The translations under genes were made by a program, and so were the position numbers. From Pithys albifrons albifrons (Eukaryota > Chordata > Aves > Passeriformes > Thamnophilidae), in assembly GCF_047495875.1 (NCBI RefSeq), contig NC_092479.1, forward strand, positions 8,764,806-8,828,805: a stretch of DNA of 64,000 bases. The letters are read 5' to 3'. Positions 22,201-31,800 of this stretch are shown one piece after another; the first letter of the stretch is position 1, and each line of letters opens with the position of its first letter. Below the pieces are notes generated by a model. The model was given only the letters and a program-made list of their open reading frames with translations. It was not told the origin of the DNA and did not search any database.

Positions 22201-24740
22201 GCAACTTGCCAGTTCCTGCTCCCTCTCACTGCAGTCAGTCCCTCAGCCTCCTATCACGCTCATCTGTGGGAAGCTCATTTCTTCCATTTCCCCTTAAAAT
22301 GACTTGTAGCCTATAAAGCCTGGAGCAGGGCAGTGCGTGCTCAGACTCCCAAGGTGCTGCTCCTGCCAGGAGGGTGGTGGGTGCAGGGAGGGAGCCTGTG
22401 CCACTCTAATTCCACATCAGGACTCTGCTTTGGCTCTTGCGGCTTATGAGGCTATCAAAGCTCTCACTTAATTACAGCCTTAGCAATCAATCTTTCTTCC
22501 TGTTCATTATGCTCCCAGCCAGGGTTAGCAGTATTTTTATTCTTGAGGCCTCTGGAGAATTTTCAGCTCTTCAGAAATCACAGCCAACCCACAGTGACTG
22601 GTACAGGCCGTGTCTGTAGGACTGAGTTCCTGCCCCGTGGCTGGAGGAAAAGTGAGGGGCAGTAATTTGGAACATCTGGCACTGGGAGATTTGGTGCTGT
22701 TGGGCATGATGAAGATCCATGGAATGGTGCCCGTGCCTGGAGAGGCCAGGAGGGCTCTGCATTGATGGGCTGTGACCAGCTGAGCTGACAGAGCCCTGCA
22801 GTGGCACTTGGCCATTCCAAGGCATTAGGATGGGGCTGAGTGGGACATACCAAGTTATTATCTCCTCATTATCCACCAAGTGCTCCTGCAGCTCGGGGAG
22901 GAGCACAGGGACAGAGATGGAGAGGAGGGAAGCGGCTCATTACCTGCCCGAAGGAACCAGATGAACATCTCTTTTCTCAGAGAGAGGCTCTGTCAGCTCC
23001 CAGAAAGGCCAAGTCTGTTGGGAACTGGGGCTTGGCAGGGGCCCAGCTGTGTGTCCATGTGTGCAGGTGCTGGGACACAGGCAGAGCCTGCCACCCACAC
23101 ACCCTGCACCCACTGACAGGCACTGCACATCTTGGATGCTCCTTTAGTGCCAGAACAATCATCTGCCCTTCCATCACTGTCCACTTAGTTTGGAAACGTG
23201 TTCCAAAACATGCTCTGGCATCCACAAGGCATGTAGGGAACACTTACAGCTACATCCAACACAGCTACATCCAACAGCCCCAGGAGAGAGCAGGCACAGC
23301 AACTGCACCAGGGCTGCTCCCTGTGCACAGGGAGTGGTGTCTGCCCTGTGCTCACTGCTCTGTGCTCACACTGCTCTGTCCCCTCACCTGGGAAATCTGC
23401 TCCCATGCACATGCACTCACAAGTGTGTTCTCACCTTTCCCTTCCTTCCAGTTGCCCTTTTTCCTGGTGTCCAGGAGTTCTGCTGGCACGCTCTGGGGGT
23501 CCCACAGGTTCCCCCCAGCCGTGGTGCCCTGTGAGAACCAGCCAGAGCTCTGGCAGCAAACACAGGCACTGGCAGGGCAGGCTGGCAGCTGAGCTTTGTG
23601 GAGTAAGACCCCTTTTGGGGAGCCAGGAGGGTTATCCTGGATGAAACACGGGAATAAAGCTGCCAGTGGTGTCTCAGCTCAGCCCCAGCTGCTGGACTGT
23701 CTGCAGTGCCTTTGCAGCACTCCTGCCCCTGCCGCTCTCCCTCTTCGGACACGGATCAGGAAGCCATTAACTTGTTTACTCCATGCAGGCCTCAGCCTCA
23801 CAGACTTCTGGCTGGACAATATATCAACAAAAAGCATTTGGCAAGATTTATGGGGCTGCTGCTGCCAACTGTGGACTGTGGAAAGTAAAAAATGTCCTTT
23901 CTTGGGTAATAAAATATAAAACGGGACCCAATTTCTCTCCAGGGTAGGAATCATTATGTTTGACAATGCTGTAAAACACACGGTGCTACAGCACGGGGGT
24001 GGGAGCCAGAGTAAACGCTGCCTCCAGGAGCTCCTCCAGTGCCAGGCTGGCTGTGAGTCACTGCTCAACAAGGCAGGAAGGGGCTGGGCTGCAGACAGGC
24101 TCCCTCCAGCCTTCCCCTCCTCTGAGAGAGCGGAAATCCCTCGACAGCTCCTCTGAAACGGATTTCAAATTCATTCCCTTAAATTGGAGCAAGTACTCTG
24201 GGTATACACAGCAAGGCTGGTTTGCTCTTTTATTAGATCGGTTTAGTTTAATTGGCTCGCAGAATTATTAACCTGATGAAGGAGTTTTCACTAGTTAAAT
24301 GTACCAATTAGAAATTGGGCCTGATAGACCTCCTGAATCCTCTTTGTGCCAGACACTCTGGGCTTTGTACAAAGACAGTGTCTAGGGGGGAAATAAGAAA
24401 CAGGTCTCAGATGATGAATCTCCCCATGTGTGTCTGCCTGTTCATCCCTCCTTTTGTCTACACCAATTACTGTGCTGGTCTGTGTGTGCTGTGCATCTCT
24501 GGCAATGTTGCTGTGGTGGAAGCCTGGCTGCAACATTTTGATTTAAGTGACACTGTGCTAGGGAAGACCTGTGTTTCTCAAATCTGTCTGAGGCAAGGGA
24601 AAGAGGTGTTATGTCAGGCAGGAGTGGAAAATGAGGGAGAGATGAGAGAGATGTAGCTGTAGGGCTCAGTGTTTCCCCTGGGTGAGGATGGGAGAGAGAT
24701 GTTCCCAGAGCAGTGCAGTGCAGAGGGCATTGTCTCATCC

Positions 24741-25430
24741 CTGTGTGCTCTGCTCAGTGTGTGTGTGTGTGTGTGCTCAGTGTGTGTGCTCTGTGTGTGT
24801 GTCTGTGTGCTGTGCTGTGCTCAGTGTGTGTGTGTGTGCTGTGTGTGTGTGTGTGCTGTGTGTGTCTGTGTGTCTGTGTCTGTGTCTGTGTCTCTGTGTG
24901 TGTTCCGTGTGTGTGTGTGTGTGCTGTGCTCAGTGTGTGTGTGTGTGTGTGCTCAGTGTGTGTGCTCTGTGTGTGTGCTGTGCTGTGCTCAGTGTGTGTG
25001 TGTGTGTGTGCTGTGTGTGTGTGTGTGTGTGCTCTGTGTGTGTGTGTGTGTCTGTGTCTGTGTGTCTGTGTCTGTGTCTGTGTCTCTGTGTGTGTGTGCT
25101 GTGTGTGTGTGTGTGCTCAGTGTGTGTGTGTGTGCTGTGTGTGTGTGTGTCTGTGTCTGTGTCTCTGTGTGTGTGTGCTGTGTGTGTGTGTGTCTGTGTG
25201 TGTCTGTGTGTCTGTGTCTGTGTCTCTGTGTGTGTGTGCTGTGTGTGTGTGTGTGCTGTGTGGGCTGTGTGTGTGCTGTGTGTGTGTGTGCTGTGTGTGT
25301 CTGTGTCTCTGTGTGTGTGTCTGTGTCTCTGTGTGTGTGTGCTGTGTGTGTGTGTGCTGTGTGTGTGTGTGCTCAGTGTGTGTGCTGTGCTCACTGTGTG
25401 TGTGTGTGTGCTCAGTGTGTGTGCTCAGCA
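24741..25430. repeat. TG-rich compound microsatellite, about 690 bp
   Basis: The array is built from (TG)n blocks of 4-10 dinucleotides, separated by CTCAG, CTC, CTG and (TCTG) interruptions. Higher-order words such as TGTGCTCAGTGTGTG and GTGTCTGTGTCTGTGTCTC recur several times, so the array has grown by duplication of longer segments as well as by slippage. Alternating purine-pyrimidine TG runs are classic candidates for Z-DNA. The six open frames through it are low-complexity CVCV or THTH strings and are not genes. Confidence 0.97.
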
Positions 25431-26769
25431 AAGCTGGGGCAGCCCACAGGGATAAGCATCTTTTAACTGCATGTCAACATTTGCAATTCTTAATAAAATC
25501 AAATTGCCTCAGGACTGAAAACTCTTCATGTTCAGTTCTAGGAGGGCAAAAATGAAAAGAGAGCCCTCTGAGAGGAAATAAAATTATCCCGGGCAAGTCT
25601 GAGATTTCTGCCCATTTTTCTAGGCTGGTTTCTCCTGGAAACACACTGAGCACTGAGCACTGGCTGTGCAGCAGCAGTGCTGTCCCAACAGTCCTGTGTT
25701 TGGCTGAGCTTGGGGCTGGGTGGCCCTTGGTAGGCAGACAGTTGTGTTATAAAGGAGGCTGGAGAAAACAGGGTGGGTTTGCCCTCCCCATTCTGTATCT
25801 CAGGAAATTCAGTGTAAGTGCAGAAGGCAGTGAGATCACCTTAAGCCAAGACAAGAGGCCCTGAGTTCCCTCGTTTGAGCAGGAGAGAGTATTCCAGTAA
25901 GTGGTTCCTTTGGCTGTGCTGGTGGAATGTTTGGGGCACTGCAATCACTGACAGCTCCCAGCAGCACAGGAATCAAGCTCTGTGCAAGTGCTGTTCTGGA
26001 TTAATGGCTTTGGGCCCCACCACCAGCTGGCCAAGCCTCCTTTGATGCTCAGCTGTGCACACTATTGTTGGCTTTTGCTTTCTCCAGTGGCTCCTTCTCT
26101 GATGAATAAGTTTCTTTTATGAAATATTCTTAGATTCTGCTCATCTGATGTCAAATGCTTTGTGTCCAGCCAGGGCATAATTTCCAGCAGCACTGAACAC
26201 CCCACAGAGCCTGGAGCATGTGTCCCATTATATCCCAATAAATCCCTGGAATTTGGACTATATGGGCTGAGTTTTCACATGGTCACAGGCTAAGGCCAGA
26301 CTGTTGGAAAGAGAAAAGCACCCCCTTGATACCTCAAATGCTGAACTCTTTGGGAATTCTGATCCATGTGATGATGAAGTGCATCTCCCTCCTACAGCCT
26401 CTCCTCGCCTGTCCCCAGCTCCCTCCTCAGTCTGTGTTGCAGATCACAGACACTTTGGTAAACATGCAACAAGACCAGTCCCCACTGGCTCTAAAACACT
26501 CAACATTTTCACACAGCAACTGCTCAGAATAAGTGAGTGTGTTACATAAGGCACTCTCTGTCAGGCAGAGGCAGGGAGTGTGAAAGACTAAGCAAAGAAC
26601 CCTTAAAAATAAAGTAAAAAGAGGTGAAAAGGCCACTCTGAGGGCAGCAGTTTCATGTTTGGACAAAAACTGCTCCTAGTGAAGAACCCTCCTTTTATTT
26701 CCCTTGGTTCTCCTTATCATCTCCCAGTGCAGTATCTCCCTCTTCTATCAGGAACCTGCTCTGGGGTGT

Positions 26770-26935
26770 GTTCTTTGCTATGCAAGCTTGTCATGTCTGT
26801 GTTTAATGAAGTTTAATTATCTTCTGAGATTCAATGAATAATTATAAATCTCTTCAAGATGCAATCACAAGCACTTCATGGTTCATTAACTGTGGAAAAT
26901 CAATTGTAATTCACGTAATCCCTCTCTCCTGACCA
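26770..26935. promoter_or_regulatory. AT-rich block, candidate conserved non-coding element
   Basis: Contains AAGTTTAATTATCTTCTGAG, TCAATGAATAATTATAAATC, GGTTCATTAACTG and ATCAATTGTAATTCACGTAAT: several homeodomain-type TAAT/ATTA cores within 165 bp, flanked on both sides by ordinary CT/AG-rich sequence. A developmental enhancer is a reasonable hypothesis from composition alone. Confidence 0.3.
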
Positions 26936-27124
26936 GCCATATGCTTGTCCCCCCTGTGCCCCTTGTTGTTCAACACCAGGGAATACATGAATGTATTTTC
27001 CTAGGAAACAAGGTAGAGTTTAGTGTAGGGGAAAGAATTGTGGAATGCAGGAGGTGGGAAGTGGGAGCCTAGACAGGGAGGTTGGGTAAGGCTGTGAGTG
27101 GGCTCTGTCCCATGCTGAGGGTGG

Positions 27125-27232
27125 TTTGGAGATACCATGAGCTCCAGACTCCCAGTTTGGAGATACCATGAGCTCCAGACTCCCAGTCTGGAGATGTCCT
27201 GAGCTCCAGACTCCCAGTTTGGAGACTCTCAG
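27125..27232. repeat. 31-bp tandem repeat, about 3.5 copies
   Basis: Unit starts TTTGGAGATACCATGAGC and ends CCAGACTCCCAG. Copies start at 27125, 27156, 27187 and 27218. The first two are identical, the third carries TCTGGAGATGTCCTGAGC and the fourth is truncated after TTTGGAGA. The spacing is exactly 31 bases. Confidence 0.94.
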
Positions 27233-28161
27233 CTCCCGTTGGGCACTGCCTATGACCATCCTACATCTTGTCTCCCTCTTATCTGGTCTTCAGTTTGAAC
27301 TCAGGTTACAGTTTTCTCTGCTGAAAGTCTCCTGAGATCTGTGAGCCTTTGCACTGTTTGAAGAGTAAGGTCTGAAAGTTTATTTTTGTTGGGATTGAAG
27401 GAGCTGGGGCTGTCAGGCCTGGCACAGGAAGCTGCTCAGTGCTATCTTTGACTTCCCAAATGCTGCGTGTGAATCCAGCTGCACAACCACCCTGCAGTGA
27501 CCTTTCTAATTGAAACTCTTTAACCTTTCTGCACAGTTACAGCTGAAAGTTTTTACTGAATGCAGAAAAGATGGTTGTTTTTTAATTTTTTTATAAAGGT
27601 TAAAAGATTGAAAAATAAAAAAGAAAGTGAGACAGAGGAGGAGGAATGGAAATTAATGCAGTTGAATTGCAGCTCCAGCAGCCCCGGGAGAGCTGTGCAA
27701 TGAAGATGACATTTCCATACAATTGACATTTCCTGGCTGGAGCAGGGCTCTGATTTGCAGCTGCTTGTGAGCAGAGACCATCATGAAGAGGATCATTTAG
27801 TTTCTCATATTCATCAGATGGGATTTAATTTTCCCCTACCCACACACCCCCCCACCTCCTTCCCAGAACTGGCACAAGCTCTGAACTTTGCCTTTCCTCC
27901 CCCTTCTGTAGGGGTGACCTTTGCCAGACCTCCTGCTTGTTCAGCTCTCTGTGGAGTAGAGTGGAAGGGAGAACTGGCTTTTTACTGGAAAGATGGAACA
28001 GTGGGGAGTGAGTTTTTGTGTGGTTTGCCATTTATTTGTAAGTTTATTGTTTGTGTTTGTGTGTGCAGCTCTTCTTGGCAGAAGCTGTTTGTGTGGCACT
28101 GCCGGGACTCCTGTCAGGGCCTGCAGGCTCATGCACAGCTCCCAGCATCCTACACACCAGT

Positions 28162-28319
28162 CCCTCCTGGGTGTCACTTCCTCTGGGCACAGAGCAGCTT
28201 GTCCCTCCTGGGTGCCACTTCTGGGCACAGAGCACCTTGTCCCTCCTGGGTGCCACTTCTGGGCACAGAGCAGCTTGTCCCTCCTGGGTGCCACTTCTGG
28301 GCACAGAGCAGCTTGTCCT
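28162..28319. repeat. 38-bp minisatellite, 4 copies
   Basis: Unit contains CCCTCCTGGGTGCCACTTCT and GGGCACAGAGCAGCTTGT. Starts are 28162, 28203, 28241 and 28279; the first interval is 41 because copy one has a CTC insertion and GTGTCAC in place of GTGCCAC. The unit length equals that of the array at 10.8 kb, but the sequence is different. Confidence 0.95.
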
Positions 28320-28394
28320 GCAGATTGCAGGGATTTTTCTGAGGTGGGGATGGATGCTCCACCACACTCCATGGCTTTGAGTCTGCCTGACTCA

Positions 28395-28522
28395 ATTTAG
28401 ATGAGCAGGATATGCATCTTCAGCTGAATTATTCCTCTTCAATAAATATGTTGCTGCAGTAATCAATTGACACGTAATTAACAAACAATAACTATCTTAT
28501 TAAATCTAAATGGCATGCAAAT
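28395..28522. promoter_or_regulatory. AT-rich block with POU octamer, candidate enhancer
   Basis: Between two GC-rich minisatellites lies a compact AT-rich segment with GAATTATTCC, CAATAAATATG, GTAATCAATTGAC, CGTAATTAACAAACAATAAC and finally a consensus octamer ATGCAAAT at 28515-28522. AACAATAA (SOX-like), TAATTA (homeodomain) and ATGCAAAT (POU) together resemble neural or pluripotency enhancers. This is motif inference only. Confidence 0.35.
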
Positions 28523-28618
28523 GCACTCTGGATTTGTTGAGACCTGCAGTGATGAGCTCTGTGTCACTCCCGGGGAACAGGAGCTGCTGGGGCGGGGCTG
28601 CCCCGCGGGCAGGGCTGG

Positions 28619-28882
28619 CCTGTCCCAGTGTCATCCCTGTCCCAGTGTCATCCCTGTCCCAGCATCATCCCTGTCCCAGTGTCATCCCTGTCCCAGTGTC
28701 ATCCCTGTCCCAGCATCATCCCTGGCCTGGTGCCATCCCTGGCCTGGTGCCATCCCTGTCCCAGTGTCATCCCTGTCCCAGCATCATCCCTGGCCTGGTG
28801 CCATCCCTGGCCTGGTGTCATCCCTGTCCCAGTGTCATCCCTGTCCCAGCATCATCCCTGGCCTGGTGCCATCCCTGGCCTC
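28619..28882. repeat. 17-bp minisatellite, about 15 copies
   Basis: Unit CATCCCTGTCCCAGTGT with two main variants, CATCCCTGTCCCAGCAT and CATCCCTGGCCTGGTGC. The variants occur in blocks (for example the order GT, GT, AT, then GGCC pairs), a higher-order pattern suggesting multi-unit duplication. Confidence 0.95.
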
Positions 28883-28957
28883 CCCAAACTGAGCCCTCTG
28901 AGCCTTCACACACTGGGCCCTCTGAGCCCCCCCAAACTGCACTCTCTGAATGCTGCT

Positions 28958-29126
28958 GATGGAAGGATGGATGGATGGATGGATGGATGGATGGATGGAT
29001 GGATGGATGGATGGATGGATGGATGGGTGGATGGGTGGAGGGAGGGAGGGAGGGAGGGAGGGAGGGAGGGATGGATGGATGGATGGATGGATGGATGGAT
29101 GGATGGATGGATGGATGGATGGATGA
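28958..29126. repeat. GGAT tetranucleotide array with GGAG core
   Basis: About 17 GGAT units, then two GGGTGGAT variants, then seven GGAG/GGGA units, then about 13 further GGAT units. The symmetric arrangement (GGAT - GGAG - GGAT) fits a transition that spread inside a tetranucleotide tract. It lies about 75 bp after the 17-bp array, so two unrelated unstable repeats are almost adjacent. Confidence 0.97.
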
Positions 29127-29404
29127 GAGGAAAGCAGAAGTCCCAGCTCCCTGGTGAAACTGGCTTTGCCAGCAATCAGATGATGTTACTGTCCTGATCT
29201 GGTGTCCTGTGGAATAGGATGGTGAATTGGATAACAGAAATTCGAGCCAAATCCCAGTCCCAGCTGTCCTGAACTGCTGTGTGACATTGATATGCAGTGC
29301 CCAGTTCCAGCTGGGAAATGGTTTTGTTCATGGTGAATGAGCTGATCTTTACCTGGTGTCATTCAGGGCATTGAAGCAACACTTGAGGCACTTGAATTTG
29401 TTTC

Positions 29405-29520
29405 TGGCTTGGCGAGTAATCTGCTCTAATGCCTTTAGCAAGTCATTTAATCTCTCTGTGCTTTCATTTTCCTGTTTATAAATGGCAATAATGATACACA
29501 CTTTCTGCATAAAAAACTTC
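29405..29520 (+). repeat. MIR-like SINE relic
   Basis: The run TTTAGCAAGTCATTTAATCT, then CTCTGTGCTTTCATTTTCCTG, then TTTATAAATGGCAATAATGATAC, follows the sense MIR consensus (GGGCAAGTCACTTAACCTCTCTGTGCCTCAGTTTCC, then ATCTGTAAAATGGGGATAATAATA) closely over about 80 bases. This is the clearest interspersed repeat in the window and is inserted in plus orientation. Its age is consistent with an amniote-wide insertion. Confidence 0.8.
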
Positions 29521-31584
29521 AATACCCTTTGCTGAAAAGAGCTGTGCAAGACTGGATGTTCTCTTTAATATCCTCTAGTCTGATGTTTTGCTAAAATAAA
29601 AGGCCCTGCAGATGAGATGATTAGATACAAGTGTGATAAGTGTTGGCAGATCGTTATTAGCAAGAAAGCCACTGGAAAGCATTACCTGCAGAGTTTGACC
29701 ATCAGGGCCAAATTCTTTCCTGTAAATGTACCACCCAAACCTTACCTGAGCACAGGTTGCATTTTGACCCTGCTTACACAAGAGGCTTGATGACTGACAG
29801 GGAAGTTCATCATTTAGGAGGGAAGGGGAGACAGGAGTGCTGAGGTGGTGGGTAATTGTGCTTCAGTTACCCAGAGTAACACAGACTTTGATGAGTGGTG
29901 CTGCTGTTGTCTTAGCTGAGTGTACAAAGGGAGGCTGCTACTGTAAAACTAAATTGCCTCTGAAGTTCTTTCAGAGCAGAGACAGACATTCACAGAATGA
30001 CAGTAATACTTAAAACATCTTTTAGAGAAGAAGCGCTGAGCAAAATGGAAACTTCTGCCTTGGATTTCCAGACTAGGATCTCCAGGCTGTTTTCACAAAG
30101 CTTTTCATTAATTGATGGTTCAGTGTAAGGTAAGAGTCTACAAGAACATCTCAGATATTCCTCTATTTCTGGCTGTACCAGAAGTGGGGGTACTTTACAA
30201 TGTATAAGGGGAGAAAGAGAGCTGGAGAGATCACCTTCCTCCTCTGCAATTTGGAGAGTGACTCTGGAATATTCCCACCAAGGGGAGCAGCCCCTGGACC
30301 CATTTCTTTGTCACTTTTTACCTGCTTCCCCCATTTTCAGCAGGATGAGATAAGTGTAACCCAGTCTCACTCCCAGTGGTGACAGTTCACACCTGCTTTG
30401 ACCTGCTGTAAACTGGGACACAGAAGGAGGTGAGGAGCACACAGGGGCAGTGCCTGGCAGGAGTTTGCTGCTCATCCTGGATGTTCCCTGTCCTGCCCTT
30501 CTGTGGGGAGGGAGGTGAGGGATGTCTTGTGTGAGGTGAGGGAGCTGCTAGTTGGGAATCATCTCTGTTACAGAGCCATTAGATAGAGGTTCTTGAAATA
30601 GCAGCAGATCAATTGATTCATAAGTAATTAATGCATTCCCCTCCCCTTGGGCAACTGGGAATCCATAGCTCAGGAATGAGGTAACACAGCTCAGCTCTGC
30701 TCAGCTGAGGAAACACTGACACTTGTGTTCCTCAGGGCCCTGCACACCCTGCTGGGAGCACCATCCCTTCTACTGCAGGGACCTTCCTGTGCTGTGCTGG
30801 GAGCCCTGGCAGGTAAGCCCTGTGTGACATGGACCATCTCCTGCTGTACTTGCTGGAATCCTGGTTTGAGCTGTTTAAATGGATGGATGACCAGCATGTC
30901 CCCCCAAACGCTGCAGGGCCTCAGCTTGTCCCCTTCCTCCTGGCAGTGTCACTCTCAGTGTGCAGAGGGAGGCAGTGGGAGCTGTTCTGGTCACCACCAG
31001 TGCCACTGAGGGCAGGACAGACCCTTCTCAGGGTTACAGCAAGAGCCTTGCAGAGCTCTGAGAGGGACCCACCTGCTGCATCCCCCCTGGGGCTGGGGCA
31101 GTGCCACAGTGGGCTCCAGCTCTGCTGGGTGTCTGTGTCTCACTGGAGCACCAGGACAGATGTGCACCCACAACCAACTTTTCCCGGGCTGTATCACTTC
31201 TGATGGCAAAGCAAGAAAAGATAAATTGCTTTTTGTTTTTTTGGAGTTTTTTTCAGTTCCTGATCATAAACAAGCTGTTCATGGCAGTGGCCCTTTATGA
31301 GAGCAGATGAGCAGCACAGAACAGTGACCCTGCAGTGACCCTGCAGTGTGAGCCAGCCTGGTGGTTCCTGGGAATTCCAGCAGTGTTCTCTCTGCTGGCA
31401 AGGACTGTTAGACTGAAGGGAAGCAAAGATGTTGCAAAACTTAGTCTGAGTTACTACAGCTTTCTGATCTTCTAATATTCTGAGATAATCTGTTTAAACT
31501 ATCTGGGCATGCACTAGGAATTGAGCAGTGGACATGCATTGGGCAGAAAGGAACCAGAGTCCTAAGATTTCAAGGCTTACAGGA

Positions 31585-31800
31585 ATATTAGTGTTTTTAT
31601 TTATTATTAGCAGTCACCACAAACACTAATTAGCAGCCTCCCAGGGGAATCTGCTAGCTGTGCATCCTGCTGGGCTTGATAGCTTCTGCATTCATTTTGT
31701 ATTTCAGTTGATGTTTTAATTAAACTGCCCCCTAATTATCTTAACTAGCTTTTAAATAATAACTTTCCACTGAACCGTTCCCATCAGCTGCTAATTGGCT
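31585..31800. promoter_or_regulatory. AT-rich block, candidate conserved non-coding element
   Basis: Contains GTTTTTATTTATTATTAGCAG, CACTAATTAGCAGCC, GTTTTAATTAAACTG, CCTAATTATCTTAACTAG and GCTGCTAATTGG. At least five TAAT/ATTA cores lie within 215 bp, several as TAATTA palindromes. The pattern suggests homeodomain binding and selective constraint. This is inference from composition. Confidence 0.33.

Larger units (their letters stand above)
10987..24740. other. Long non-coding block with a few exon-like candidates
   Basis: I find no proven gene in this 13.7-kb block. Candidate pieces are listed separately: a CpG-enriched open stretch at 12840-13440, an AT-rich conserved-looking block at 13440-13630, an exon-like segment at 16074-16181 and a 19-bp triplicate at 22144-22200. 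Smaller direct repeats include a 22-bp pair at about 19746-19787 and a 16-bp pair at about 23249-23279. The minus-strand frame at 11423-11902 (159 codons) contains a CAG|GTAGGG donor-like site near 11566 but no recognisable domain. An AATAAA followed by a GT-rich stretch lies at about 21798, so a polyadenylation site is possible. Confidence 0.55.
25431..28161. other. Non-coding DNA with AT-rich islands
   Basis: I find no supported gene. The block contains a four-copy 31-bp repeat at 27125-27232, an AT-rich conserved-looking patch at 26770-26935 and another A/T-rich run at about 27530-27740. An AATAAA at about 26240 has no associated open frame. Remaining sequence is unassigned. Confidence 0.55.

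Noticed and set aside
24300..24400. GGGCCTGATAGACC and GGCTTTGTACAAAGACAGTG, possibly from an old L2 or CR1 tail
   Set aside because: Too short and diverged to assign by eye; RepeatMasker would decide.
24669..25555. Plus-strand frames of 257-280 codons, Cys/Val-rich, and minus-strand His/Thr-rich frames
   Set aside because: Translation of a TG microsatellite.
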